This document shows, piece after piece, positions 18,692 to 27,426 of a stretch of 64,000 bases of DNA; the stretch's first letter is position 1, and every line of letters begins with the position of its first letter. The stretch comes from Caldilineaceae bacterium (GTDB lineage Bacteria > Chloroflexota > Anaerolineae > Caldilineales > Caldilineaceae). Below the pieces are notes generated by a model that did not search any database, was not told the origin of the DNA, and saw only the letters and a program-made list of their open reading frames with translations. The translations under genes and the position numbers were made by a program. The DNA lies in assembly GCA_022823185.1 (NCBI GenBank), contig JAJDXQ010000030.1, positions 62,001-126,000 on the forward strand, given 5' to 3'.

Positions 18692-19023
18692 GGCACTCCC
18701 TCCCGACGGATGCGGTCAGCAAATGGAACGGCGGCAAGGTCGACGATATCGACATCCCTTTCCAGTTGTGACGAGAACTGTCCGATCGCATCTGCCAGCA
18801 GTTCCGGGCGGCTGGTTTCGATGGCGACGTCGATGTCGGAGCGCTGGTGGAAGCGGCGGGGTCGCGCCACGGAACCGAAGATGTAGGCGGAACGAATGCC
18901 GAATTGACGGCTGTACTTATCGATAAGGGCGATTGTCAGCGCGAAGAGGCGCTTCCGCTCTTCTTCCATGAGAAGGGAACGCCGTGCGATCGCTTTGTCC
19001 AGCAGATGGGTATCAAAGGGCAT
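18670..19023 (-). CDS. MNT-domain nucleotidyltransferase antitoxin
   Basis: A 117-residue minimal nucleotidyltransferase. The motif GSVARPRRFHQRSDIDVAIE contains the GS and DxD metal-binding residues, and a later VDIVDL supplies the third acidic residue. In MNT/HEPN modules such proteins (MntA) silence the HEPN RNase HepT, in known cases by AMPylating it. It lies directly upstream of and overlaps the toxin gene, which is broken here, so the antitoxin may now be an unneeded remnant. The pair sits between purA and purB. Confidence 0.85.
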   Translation of the reverse strand: MPFDTHLLDKAIARRSLLMEEERKRLFALTIALIDKYSRQFGIRSAYIFGSVARPRRFHQRSDIDVAIETSRPELLADAIGQFSSQLERDVDIVDLAAVPFADRIRREGVPWTPKNS

Positions 19024-19244
19024 TTGCCTGGAACCAGGTTATAGGGCGGCTACTGTGGCCCGATCGCTGCAGGCGCGAGCACAGGAGACGAATGATCTTT
19101 CGATCGTCCTCAGGAGTCTCCAGAGCGAACCGCGTTGTCACCTTTACCAAGTGACATTATCGCCTTTCGGGCGGCTCGTTCCAAATGCAGTGGGGGAAGT
19201 GCAGGGGTCAGTGGTCAGTGGGCGCCTAGGGCGGGGCGACGGGG

Positions 19245-19273
19245 AGGGCGCCCACAAGGGGCGCCCCTACAGG
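19245..19273. repeat. Dispersed GGGCGCCC palindromic repeat, copy 2
   Basis: GGGCGCCCACAAGGGGCGCC followed by CCTACAGGG, in the 330-bp gap between the MNT gene and purA. The rest of this gap (19024-19352) also has GTCAGTGGTCAGTG short repeats and no gene. Confidence 0.8.
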
Positions 19274-19352
19274 GTGGTGACGTGGTAGGGGAAGACCATG
19301 GGGATGCGGGGGCGTGCGCCCGGCTGGCGGCTGGGGCTGTGCGTTGGGAAAG

Positions 19353-20630
19353 TCAGCCGCTGCGGCCGAACATGTTGTCGCGTTCGGGGCCGACGGAGAC
19401 GTAGGCGACGGGCACGCCGGCCAGTTCGGAGATGCGGTTGACGTAGTTACGCGCTTCAACGGGCAAGGCGGCCCAGCTGCCGCAGCCGGTTGTGGGGCCG
19501 TCCCAGCCGGGCATCTCTTCCCAGAGGGGTTGGGCGTTCATGAGAAGAGAGGTATCGGGGACGGTGTCGGTGAGCACGGAGCCGTCTTCAAGGCGGTAGC
19601 CGGTGCAGATTTTGAGAGTTTCGATGCCGTCGAGGATGTCGAGTTTGGTGACGGCGAGGCCGGTCATGCCGTTGAGCCAGGCGGCGTAGCGAATGGCGAC
19701 GCCGTCGAACCAGCCGCAGCGGCGGGGCCGTCCGGTGGTCGCGCCGAATTCCTGGCCGACGTCCTGCATGCGTTTGCCGATCTCATCGTGCAGTTCGACG
19801 GGGAAAGGGCCGTCGCCGACGCAGGTGCTGTAGGCTTTGCAGACGCCGTAGACTTCGTCAAGGGAGCCGGCGGGCAGGCCGGCGCCGGCAGGGGCAAAGG
19901 CAGCTGTTGGATGGCTGCTGGTGACGTAGGGGTAGATGCCCCAATCGAGGTCGCGCATGACGCCGAGCTGGCCTTCGAGCAGGATGTTGTTATTGGCTTC
20001 AAGGGCCATGCGCAGGATTGGTGCGGTGTCGACGATGCGGGGGGCCAGCTGCAGGCGGAACTCCATGAGGAGATCGTAGACCTCGCGGCCGTTGACGGGC
20101 TGGCCGCCGAGGACTGTGAGTTTGCGGTTGATAGTGCGCAGCGCGTTGTCGAGCCGGGCTTCGAGCCAGTCGGGTTGGAGGAGGTCGCCGATGCGAAGGC
20201 CGGAGCGGGTGGCCTTGTCACTGTATGCGGGGCCGACGCCGCGCATGGTGGTGCCGATGGTGTCGGCGCCGCGGGCCCGCTCTTCAAGTTCGTCCAGTTT
20301 GCGGTGGTAGGGGAGGAGCATCTGGGCGCGGCTGCTGATCCAGAGGCGGTCGCAGCTGACGCCGATGGATTTGAGGTGGGCGATCTCTTCGAGGAGCGCC
20401 TGCGGGTTCACGACGCAGCCGGTGCCGATGATGTTGTGGACGTTTGGGTAGAAGATACCGCAGGGAATGAGGTGGAGCACGTTTTTGCCGTAGTCGTTCA
20501 CGACGGTATGACCGGCGTTGTCGCCTCCCTGGAAGCGGATTACATAGTTGGCCTGCTTGGCCAGAAAGTCTATGATGCGGCCCTTTCCTTCATCGCCCCA
20601 CTGGGCGCCGACAACGGCGGTTACAGTCAT
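19353..20630 (-). CDS. purA: Adenylosuccinate synthetase
   Basis: GTP-dependent synthesis of adenylosuccinate from IMP and aspartate, the first step to AMP. It has 425 residues, the normal size. The N-terminal P-loop [17 protein letters not shown] with its catalytic Asp, followed by [10 protein letters not shown] with the catalytic His, is diagnostic. The ATG lies one base after the guaB TGA (TGACATG), so guaB and purA, which compete for IMP, are translationally coupled. Confidence 0.98.
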   Translation of the reverse strand: MTVTAVVGAQWGDEGKGRIIDFLAKQANYVIRFQGGDNAGHTVVNDYGKNVLHLIPCGIFYPNVHNIIGTGCVVNPQALLEEIAHLKSIGVSCDRLWISSRAQMLLPYHRKLDELEERARGADTIGTTMRGVGPAYSDKATRSGLRIGDLLQPDWLEARLDNALRTINRKLTVLGGQPVNGREVYDLLMEFRLQLAPRIVDTAPILRMALEANNNILLEGQLGVMRDLDWGIYPYVTSSHPTAAFAPAGAGLPAGSLDEVYGVCKAYSTCVGDGPFPVELHDEIGKRMQDVGQEFGATTGRPRRCGWFDGVAIRYAAWLNGMTGLAVTKLDILDGIETLKICTGYRLEDGSVLTDTVPDTSLLMNAQPLWEEMPGWDGPTTGCGSWAALPVEARNYVNRISELAGVPVAYVSVGPERDNMFGRSG

Positions 20631-20631
20631 G

Positions 20632-22239
20632 TCAGTTTCCCGGTTTCACTTGATAGTTGGGCGCCTCTTTGGTGATGACGACGCTGTGCGGATGGCTTTC
20701 CTGGTAGCCCGCGGGGCTGATGCGCACGAAGCGGGCTTTGCGCCAGAGGTCTGGCAGGCTTTGCGCGCCGACGTAGCCCATGCCGGAGCGAAGGCCGCCC
20801 AGGAGTTGGAAGACGAATTCGTTGAGGAAGCCTTTGTAGGGGACCTGGCCTTCGATGCCTTCGGGGACGGTTTTGCCGCCGATATCGGGCGAAGCGCCGT
20901 TGAGGGATTGTCCGCTGGCGTAGCGGTCGGCGGCGCGGCCTTTCATTGCGCCGATACTGCCCATGCCGCGATATTCTTTGAAGGAGCGACCTTCGCGGAT
21001 GACGATTTCGCCGGGAGATTCGTGCAGGCCGGCGAGGAGGCTGCCGAGCATGACGGCAGAGGCGCCGCAGGCGAGGGCCTTGGTGATATCGCCGCTGTAG
21101 CGAATGCCGCCGTCGGCAATGAGGGTGACGCCGCAGGCAGCTGCGGCTTCTCTGCAGGCCACGATGGCGGTGAGCTGGGGCATGCCGGCGCCTGAGACGA
21201 TGCGGGTTGTGCAGATGGAGCCTGCGCCGACGCCTACCTTGACCACGTTTGCGCCGGCGTCGGCGAGCATGCGCACGCCCTCAGCGGTGACGACATTGCC
21301 GGCGATGATGGGTAGTTCGGGGTAGCGGGCGCGGACGGCTTTGACGGTGTCGATAACGCCCTGGGTGTGGCCGTGAGCGGTGTCAACGGCGACCGCGTCT
21401 GCGCCGGCGTTGATGAGGTTTTCGGCGCGTTGCAGGCCCTGCGCGCCGACGCCGATTGCGCCGGCGACGAGCAGACGGCCGCGGTCGTCTTTGGCAGAGT
21501 GGGGGAAGTCCTGGCGTTTGAGAATGTCTTTGTAGGTGATCAGGCCTTTGAGATAGCCGTCTTCATCGACCAGGGGCAGTTTTTCGATTCGGTAGCGGTG
21601 GAGGATCTCCTGCGCTTCTTCGAGGGTTGTGCCGAGTTGGGCGGTGATGAGGTTTTCCGACACCATGAATTCGGAGATAGGGCGCTGGAGGTCGGTGGCG
21701 AAACGGACGTCGCGGTTGGTGAGAATGCCGAGCAGCCGGTTGTCGTCGCTAGTGATGGGGACGCCGCTGATGTGGTAGTGGCTCATGACGGCTTCGGCAT
21801 CGTCCAGCGAGTTTTCCGGTCGCAGAGTGATGGGGTCGACGATCATGCCGCTTTCGCTGCGTTTGACTTTGTCGACCTCTTCGGCCTGTTGTGTGATCGA
21901 GAGGTTGCGGTGAATCACGCCGAGTCCGCCCTGGCGGGCGAGAGCGATGGCCAGGTCGGCTTCGGTGACTGTATCCATGGCGGCGCTGATGAGGGGGATG
22001 TTGAGCGCGAGGCGGGGGTGGAGCCGCGCGCTGATGTCGACGTCGGCGGGCAGCACCTCAGCGAATCCGGGAACGAGGAGGACGTCGTCGAATGTCATGG
22101 CGCTCTGGGCGAAGATGTCAGCGGAGAGAGAGAGATCTGAGGCGGTCTGCGTGTCAGCGGCCTGAGGTGCTTCTTCTGAGCCGGGCCGCGCTGCGTAGGG
22201 TGAGCCGTTGCGGTTGCTTTCGATCGCTGGAACGGTCAT
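20632..22239 (-). CDS. guaB: IMP dehydrogenase
   Basis: NAD-dependent oxidation of IMP to XMP, the committed step to GMP. The protein is 535 residues, longer than the usual ~490 because of a ~45-residue N-terminal extension ahead of [11 protein letters not shown]. Two CBS regulatory domains are inserted in the barrel ([14 protein letters not shown] onward). The catalytic Cys loop [11 protein letters not shown] and the flap region [11 protein letters not shown] are intact. The start at 22239 follows GGGAGGCAATCTG; an in-frame extension to 22314 lacks support. First gene of guaB-purA. Confidence 0.96.
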   Translation of the reverse strand: MTVPAIESNRNGSPYAARPGSEEAPQAADTQTASDLSLSADIFAQSAMTFDDVLLVPGFAEVLPADVDISARLHPRLALNIPLISAAMDTVTEADLAIALARQGGLGVIHRNLSITQQAEEVDKVKRSESGMIVDPITLRPENSLDDAEAVMSHYHISGVPITSDDNRLLGILTNRDVRFATDLQRPISEFMVSENLITAQLGTTLEEAQEILHRYRIEKLPLVDEDGYLKGLITYKDILKRQDFPHSAKDDRGRLLVAGAIGVGAQGLQRAENLINAGADAVAVDTAHGHTQGVIDTVKAVRARYPELPIIAGNVVTAEGVRMLADAGANVVKVGVGAGSICTTRIVSGAGMPQLTAIVACREAAAACGVTLIADGGIRYSGDITKALACGASAVMLGSLLAGLHESPGEIVIREGRSFKEYRGMGSIGAMKGRAADRYASGQSLNGASPDIGGKTVPEGIEGQVPYKGFLNEFVFQLLGGLRSGMGYVGAQSLPDLWRKARFVRISPAGYQESHPHSVVITKEAPNYQVKPGN

Positions 22240-22329
22240 CAGATTGCCTCCCGGAGCTTTTTGGCTTGGTGCTAGAATTCGTCTGGAGCTGCGTTTGTCG
22301 GTGGCGCCTGCCAAAAGGTAGAACCGCGA

Positions 22330-22350
22330 GAATCACTGTGATTCATTGTA
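22330..22350 (-). promoter_or_regulatory. Possible guaB -10 element with adjacent palindrome
   Basis: Minus-strand TACAAT (22345-22350) is followed directly by the 15-bp inverted repeat GAATCACTGTGATTC (22330-22344), which could be an operator at the transcription start. No good -35 is visible, so this is tentative. The rest of the gap 22240-22445 shows nothing else. Confidence 0.35.
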
Positions 22351-22445
22351 CCACCGGCCGGAAGGGGGGCGCGAATGTTGAGGGAAGGGGAACAGCGGGG
22401 GTACGGGGGGGAAATGCAGGGCGGGCAGTTGAGGGGGATGCAGGG

Positions 22446-22727
22446 TTATTTGAAGCGGCGGGCCAGTTCGGTTTCGACGTCTGACCAGGAGAGATCGCGT
22501 TGCGCGAGGAGGACGAGGCTGTGGTAGAAGAGGTCGGCGACTTCGGAGACGAGCCGCTGATCGCTTTCTTCGAGCGCGGCGACGACGACTTCGACGGCCT
22601 CTTCGCCGACTTTCTGGGCGATTTTGGGCGGACCGGAGGCAAGGAGGCGGGCAGTGTAAGATTCCGGGGAGGGATTGGCTTTGCGGTCGGCGATGGTTGC
22701 AGAGAGGGCTTCGATCAGTTCGGACAT
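22446..22727 (-). CDS. hisE: Phosphoribosyl-ATP pyrophosphatase
   Basis: Second step of histidine biosynthesis, PR-ATP to PR-AMP. It has 93 residues, a stand-alone HisE. The MazG-like helical motif is complete: KVGEEAVEVVVAAL (ExxE) and SEVADLFYHSLVLL (ExxD) for Mg binding. The HisI cyclohydrolase is not fused to it and not in the window. It lies between a helicase gene and guaB on the same strand, and hisF and hisA are upstream. Confidence 0.95.
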   Translation of the reverse strand: MSELIEALSATIADRKANPSPESYTARLLASGPPKIAQKVGEEAVEVVVAALEESDQRLVSEVADLFYHSLVLLAQRDLSWSDVETELARRFK

Positions 22728-22790
22728 GTGTTGATCCGTTTCATGTGAGCGTGGCGTTAGCGCGAGCGACGGTCTTAATCAAGGGAAGCG

Positions 22791-24800
22791 TCAGGTGAAC
22801 CGATTTGGCGGCGCGTAGGTCTGGCCTCGGAAGTCCCGCAGAACGATTTCATCGCCGAGCGTTGTTCTGATCTCGTCGCAGGGTTCTTCGTCGGCGATGA
22901 GGACGAGATGCTCTCTGGCGCGTGTCATGGCGATGTAGAGGCGTGCCAGCTCCAGCAGGCGCCACTCCATGTGTTGATTGGGGTCGGTTTGGGACGGCGG
23001 CTGGGCCGTGTCCGCGCTGCCGAGCGGGAACTGTGAAGCGCCGAGGCGGGGGAGGAAGACGGCGCGGAATTCGAGCCCGCGTGCGCGGTCGTAGGTGCCG
23101 ACCCTGATGCCATTGCCGGCAAAGCCGTCACGGGTGAGGTGGGCGCAGGGGATGCCGTTGTTTTCAAGGAAATTTCTGGTGGCGTCGACCTGTTGGTTGT
23201 GTTTGAGGAACACTGCGACTTCATTTGGCGTGAAGGTGCGGGCTGTGGCGATTTCCTGGAGCTGGTTCCGCAGGTAGGGAATCTCGCCTTTGGTGTCGAC
23301 GAGGGCGAGAATAGGTCTGTCGTCTTCGAGCTGGGGAAACGCCAGTTCGGCGTCGAGGATCGACCTGTCGTCTTCGTTATCGAGCGTTACGAGGACGTTG
23401 CCTCGGACACTTTTTGCGGCGCGGAATACGGAGGGCACGTTGCGATAGTTTCTTTTGAGCAGGTGGGCGCGGCCGGAGATATCGAGACCGGCGCGGCGAA
23501 TTCGGTATCCACCGGCGTAGATTCGCTGCGCCGGGTCGTCGAGGATCAGGATTCCGTTGTCGGGAACGGGGTTGCCGGGGTCGCCGGCAACAAGGGCGCG
23601 CACCAACTGCATTTCGACCAGGGTCATGTCCTGAGCTTCATCGACGATGACACAACGGTACGGGGGTTGGGAGAGCTTTTGAACAGCGTCTCTGGCCCGG
23701 ATTTTTCTGTCCGGGTAAGAGACGACGTTTTGTTCCGTCAGCTTGCGGGTCCAGAGTTCGGACAGTTCCCACACCAGCTTTCGAATGCTTTGGGGGAAGG
23801 AACGTTTGCGGCCCAGACGTTCGACCGACAGATATTCTTCAAGGTTTTGCAGCCCATTTCCCTTGATCACCCGCTCGATTTCTTCTCGCAGATACTCTTT
23901 TTCGATGCGCTCCAGAGGTGAATTGACGATGAATTCACTGCAGGCAGAGTCAAAGGCCTGGTTTACCAGATTGAAGTCGGCCCAGCGCTGCTTGTCATAC
24001 TTAAAGGCAATTCTGTCGATGTTGAGGAATTCGACATTTGCGGGCGCCATTGGGAGGTTGCGAAAGCGCAGGGCGAGGAGGTCGGCGAGCGATCTGCTGT
24101 AGGTCGTGAAGAGAAGCCGGTCGTTGGGATACCGGCGCGCCAGTTCGGCGAGCCGGTGGAGCCCGATGACAGTTTTTCCGGCGCCGGCGGCGCCGCGTAT
24201 GCGAGCGGGCCCGGACCAGTGGCGGCTGACAAGGGGTTTCTGGTCGGGATGGAGGAAAAGCTGCCATTCTTCGAAGCCGCCGCGGAAGACGCGCTGAAAG
24301 AGCTCCTCGACGCCGGGAGAGTCCGTCGTGAAATCGCCGATTTCGGTGGTAGGCAGCGGAGCGCTGGAGGATGAGGGTTCGTCTGCGGCAGGCGGCGGGT
24401 CGCCGGTTGCGCTTGCCGTTGGGCTGCGCCGGAGAGCGATGGGGTTGTCAGGGACGGTCAGGTGGAATTCGGCGAGTGTTTCCGAGGCCAGGTCAACGAA
24501 ATGCTGTCTCCGCCTGGCCCAGTCATACATAACGTCGTGGTGGCCGGCATTGACGAAAACGAAATGGGTTGCGCCTTCGGCCAGGAGGATGCGTAGTTCG
24601 CGCGACGCGCGGATAGACCAGAGGTTGCTACGGGGGCCGCCGCCGAGCTTTTCGAAATTCAGGCCGGGCGCTGAAGCATTCTGGATGAACCGGCAAACCG
24701 CGTTTACACATTGCTCTTGTTCTTGTTGGGTCAGGGCCCGGGCCATGCGAATTTGACGCTGAAAAGAGCGGGTCATTGCCAGAGCTCTCGTGTGCTGCAT
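22791..24800 (-). CDS. SF1 (UvrD/Rep-like) helicase with N-terminal RelE/ParE-like domain
   Basis: 669 residues. Residues ~10-100 look like a RelE/ParE-fold toxin domain (LWSIRASRELRILLAEG, then NAGHHDVMYDWARRR). From ~170 an SF1 ATPase follows: Walker A GAAGAGKT, Walker B VIVDEAQDMT, LILDDPAQRIYAGGY (motif III), LKRNYRNVPSVF (IV), VGTYDRARGLEF (V) and LYIAMTRAREHLVLI (VI). It should unwind or translocate on DNA or RNA. A GAGGTG site precedes the ATG at 24800; an ATG at 24776 is the alternative. It is inserted between hisF and hisE, so it may be a passenger in that run. Confidence 0.85.
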   Translation of the reverse strand: MQHTRALAMTRSFQRQIRMARALTQQEQEQCVNAVCRFIQNASAPGLNFEKLGGGPRSNLWSIRASRELRILLAEGATHFVFVNAGHHDVMYDWARRRQHFVDLASETLAEFHLTVPDNPIALRRSPTASATGDPPPAADEPSSSSAPLPTTEIGDFTTDSPGVEELFQRVFRGGFEEWQLFLHPDQKPLVSRHWSGPARIRGAAGAGKTVIGLHRLAELARRYPNDRLLFTTYSRSLADLLALRFRNLPMAPANVEFLNIDRIAFKYDKQRWADFNLVNQAFDSACSEFIVNSPLERIEKEYLREEIERVIKGNGLQNLEEYLSVERLGRKRSFPQSIRKLVWELSELWTRKLTEQNVVSYPDRKIRARDAVQKLSQPPYRCVIVDEAQDMTLVEMQLVRALVAGDPGNPVPDNGILILDDPAQRIYAGGYRIRRAGLDISGRAHLLKRNYRNVPSVFRAAKSVRGNVLVTLDNEDDRSILDAELAFPQLEDDRPILALVDTKGEIPYLRNQLQEIATARTFTPNEVAVFLKHNQQVDATRNFLENNGIPCAHLTRDGFAGNGIRVGTYDRARGLEFRAVFLPRLGASQFPLGSADTAQPPSQTDPNQHMEWRLLELARLYIAMTRAREHLVLIADEEPCDEIRTTLGDEIVLRDFRGQTYAPPNRFT

Positions 24801-25035
24801 ACGATCACACCTCGAAATTCGATCGACAGAAGATACCCGACATTGGGATCAAGTAATGTTCGAAATGCCAGGAGAAGCCCGGTCCAATTTAGGGAGCCAA
24901 TTGGATGGGGCTGTTCGGCCAGGCAGGGTGAACGCGTGCTTGTTTTCCGCCCCGGCACTCGCGGCGCGACCATGGCGCCAATTATGATCATACCATTTTC
25001 GCAAGCAAAGGCAAGGGATGCCGCGGGGGAACTGC

Positions 25036-25116
25036 AGTGGTTAGTGGTTAGTGGTTAGTGGTTAGTGGTTAGTGGTTAGTGGTTAGTGGTTAGTGGTCAG
25101 AGGTCAGTGGTCAGTG
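25036..25116. repeat. 7-bp tandem repeat (GTTAGTG)n
   Basis: About ten tandem copies of a 7-mer (TTAGTGG register), degenerating into GTCAGTG at the 3' end. Related GTCAGTGGTCAGTG pieces occur at 15541 and 19207. It sits in the 385-bp gap between hisF and the helicase gene (24801-25185), where I see no gene. Confidence 0.9.
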
Positions 25117-25185
25117 TGTGGCGGGATGTGCGGGCTGTTGTCTGGACGGGGATTTGGGGGCGGGGGCCGGGGGGAACTGGTCTGA

Positions 25186-25965
25186 TCAGGTGATGGCGTC
25201 TTCGGGCAGGCGGATGGGAACGCCGCGTTCGAGCAGGTGCCGTTTGACGTCCATGACCTGGAGCTGGCGGAAGTGGAAAAGGCTGGCGGCGAGGGCGGCT
25301 TCGGCGCCGCCTTCGGTGAGGGCGGCGGCGAAATCTTCGGGCCGGCCGGCTCCGCCGCTGGCGATGACCGGGATGTTGACAGCGTCGGAGATGGCGCGGG
25401 TCAGGGCTACGTCATAGCCTTCCTGGGTGCCGTCGCCGTCCATGGAGGTGAGCAGGATTTCGCCGGCTCCGAGGGCTTCGACCTTCTGGGCCCATTCGAC
25501 GGCGTCGATGCCGGTGTTGATGCGCCCTCCACTGATGAATACGTCCCAGCCTTCGGCGGCGTCGCGACGGCGGGCGTCGATGGCGACGACGATACACTGG
25601 CTGCCGAAGCGGCGGGCGCCTTCGCTGACGATTTCGGGGTTGCGGACGGCGGCGCTGTTGACACTGACTTTGTCGGCGCCGGCGAGGAGAATGGCGCGCA
25701 TGTCGTCGACGTTACGGATGCCGCCGCCGACGGTGAAGGGGATGAAGACGGTATCGGCGACGCGGCGCACCATTTCGGCGACGATATCGCGCGCTTCATG
25801 GGTGGCGGTTATGTCGAGGAAGACGAGTTCGTCGGCGCCTTCGCGGTCGTAGACATGGGCCTGTTCGACCGGGTCGCCGGCGTCAACCAGGTCAACGAAG
25901 TTGACGCCTTTGACGACGCGGCCGTCTTTTACGTCGAGACAGGGGATGATGCGTTTTGCCAGCAA
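25186..25965 (-). CDS. hisF: Imidazole glycerol phosphate synthase, cyclase subunit
   Basis: TIM-barrel subunit that uses ammonia from HisH to convert PRFAR to imidazole glycerol phosphate plus AICAR. 259 residues, normal size. Catalytic Asps are visible in [15 protein letters not shown] and [15 protein letters not shown]. The start is a TTG at 25965 ([11 protein letters not shown]) with GGGAGG six bases upstream; a longer frame reaches back into hisA but is not needed. Its partner hisH lies about 4 kb upstream on the same strand. Confidence 0.95.
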   Translation of the reverse strand: MLAKRIIPCLDVKDGRVVKGVNFVDLVDAGDPVEQAHVYDREGADELVFLDITATHEARDIVAEMVRRVADTVFIPFTVGGGIRNVDDMRAILLAGADKVSVNSAAVRNPEIVSEGARRFGSQCIVVAIDARRRDAAEGWDVFISGGRINTGIDAVEWAQKVEALGAGEILLTSMDGDGTQEGYDVALTRAISDAVNIPVIASGGAGRPEDFAAALTEGGAEAALAASLFHFRQLQVMDVKRHLLERGVPIRLPEDAIT

Positions 25966-26038
25966 TTGGGCCTCCCGGGTCGGCAGGCGCGGCGCTGTTT
26001 CCGGCGTGCGCCGCGGTCTGATGTGGTCATTGGACTGT

Positions 26039-27367
26039 TCAGCCGCGCTCCTGGAAGGACTGGGGCCCGGCGTCGAGCAGGCGGGCGGCTGCGCGCCAGG
26101 CGGGCATCTGCTCGGGCGAAGTTTCGAGCAACAGTGCGCGCGCTTCTTCCAGTGTACACCAGCGGCACTCGCTGTGGTTGTGGTGGCCGAGCCGCACGTC
26201 TCCGTCTCCGATTTCGGCGATGAAATAGGTGATGGCGCGGTGGACGTCGTAGCCTCGAATGTGGACGGTGAAGTCCAGGGCGGTGGGACATCTGTGGTAC
26301 AGCTTGAGAATCGGCAGGCCGGTTTCCTCGGCAAATTCGCGGCGGGCGCAGTCGAGGTCGCTTTCGCCGGGTTTGACGCCCCCGCGCGGGAACTGCCACT
26401 CTTCAAAGAAGTGGTTGTAGAGGAGGAGGAGCTGCGCTTGCTCCTGGCCGGGACTGTTTTGGGCAGGGCAGCGGCGGATGGGGACGATGCCGGCGCTGCG
26501 GCGCAGGCGGGGGGCATTGCCGATTTCGATGGCGTCGGGCAGTTCGAGGGCGTTGGTGTAGAGGGCCTGGCCGATGATCACACCGTCGATGCCGTAGTGT
26601 TCGTGGCGTTTGAGGGCGTGGATATCGTCGAGGCTGGCGACGCCGCCGCTGGCGATGACCTGAAGGCCGGTCAGGTCGGCCAGAGAGGCGGTCGACTGCA
26701 CGTTGACGCCGCTGAGCAGGCCATCGCGGCTGATGTCGGTGAACAAGGCCAGCTCGACGCCGAGGGCGGCCATACGGTGCCCCAGTTCGACGGCGCTTAT
26801 CTGGCTGATTTGCTGCCAGCCGTGGGTGGCGACCATGCCGTCCTTTGCGTCGAGCCCAACGACGATGCGCGGGGGACCCCAACGATTGAGGGCGATGCGC
26901 ACCAGATCCGGGTCGCGCACCGCAGCGGTCCCCAAAATGATGCGGTCGGCGCCCAAGGAGAAGGCCAGCTCGATATCCTCGATGCTGCGCAGGCCGCCGG
27001 TGAACTGAATGGGGATTTTGACTGCCTGTCTGATTTGAATAAGGCGCTGCAGGTTGATGGGAAGATTTTTCTCAGATGGGGGTTCGTCCGGCTGGGCGCC
27101 GGTATCAAGTTCGGGATCGGTATCCCGGGCAGGTTGGGTGTCTTCGAGCGCGTCGGGTGATAGGCGCTGGACTTTGGGGTGGAAATCTGAGGCGAAGCCA
27201 AAGGCGCCGTCCAGATTGACGACGTGCAGCCACTCGGCGCCGAGGTTTTCCCAATGTCGGGCCATTTGGGCGGGGTCATCGCTGAAGACGGTTTCGGCGT
27301 TTGGGTCGCCGCGGCGCAGGCGGACACAACGTCCTTTTCTCAAGTCAATTGCAGGATAGATTAGCAT
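26039..27367 (-). CDS. hisA: HisA isomerase fused to a Nudix hydrolase
   Basis: 442 residues. Residues 1-~285 are the HisA TIM barrel (ProFAR isomerase): [17 protein letters not shown] with catalytic Asp8, and [13 protein letters not shown] with the second Asp. A ~35-residue acidic/Pro-rich insert ([20 protein letters not shown]) breaks the barrel after HPKVQRLS. Residues ~300-440 form a Nudix domain with a perfect box (GGVKPGE-x7-REFAEETGL) and [10 protein letters not shown], as in RppH/Ap4A hydrolases. The reading frame is continuous through the junction. hisF starts 73 bp later. Confidence 0.92.
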   Translation of the reverse strand: MLIYPAIDLRKGRCVRLRRGDPNAETVFSDDPAQMARHWENLGAEWLHVVNLDGAFGFASDFHPKVQRLSPDALEDTQPARDTDPELDTGAQPDEPPSEKNLPINLQRLIQIRQAVKIPIQFTGGLRSIEDIELAFSLGADRIILGTAAVRDPDLVRIALNRWGPPRIVVGLDAKDGMVATHGWQQISQISAVELGHRMAALGVELALFTDISRDGLLSGVNVQSTASLADLTGLQVIASGGVASLDDIHALKRHEHYGIDGVIIGQALYTNALELPDAIEIGNAPRLRRSAGIVPIRRCPAQNSPGQEQAQLLLLYNHFFEEWQFPRGGVKPGESDLDCARREFAEETGLPILKLYHRCPTALDFTVHIRGYDVHRAITYFIAEIGDGDVRLGHHNHSECRWCTLEEARALLLETSPEQMPAWRAAARLLDAGPQSFQERG

Positions 27368-27426
27368 GGTGGTGATGATCTTTTCTACAAGAAGCTATGG
27401 TAACGAATGAGCGCGGGCCGGCAAAA

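Noticed and set aside
19314..20675. Long plus-strand open frame opposite purA
   Set aside because: Shadow of purA in GC-rich DNA; Ala/Gly/Val/Asp-rich with no family similarity. The same applies to 13595-14119, 25237-26223 and 25901-27160.
24773..24991. Small minus-strand frame upstream of the helicase gene
   Set aside because: 72 residues, overlaps the helicase start, no clear ribosome-binding site and no recognisable motif. Might be real but I cannot support it.
25036..25116. CRISPR array
   Set aside because: The unit is 7 bp with no spacers; a simple tandem repeat.
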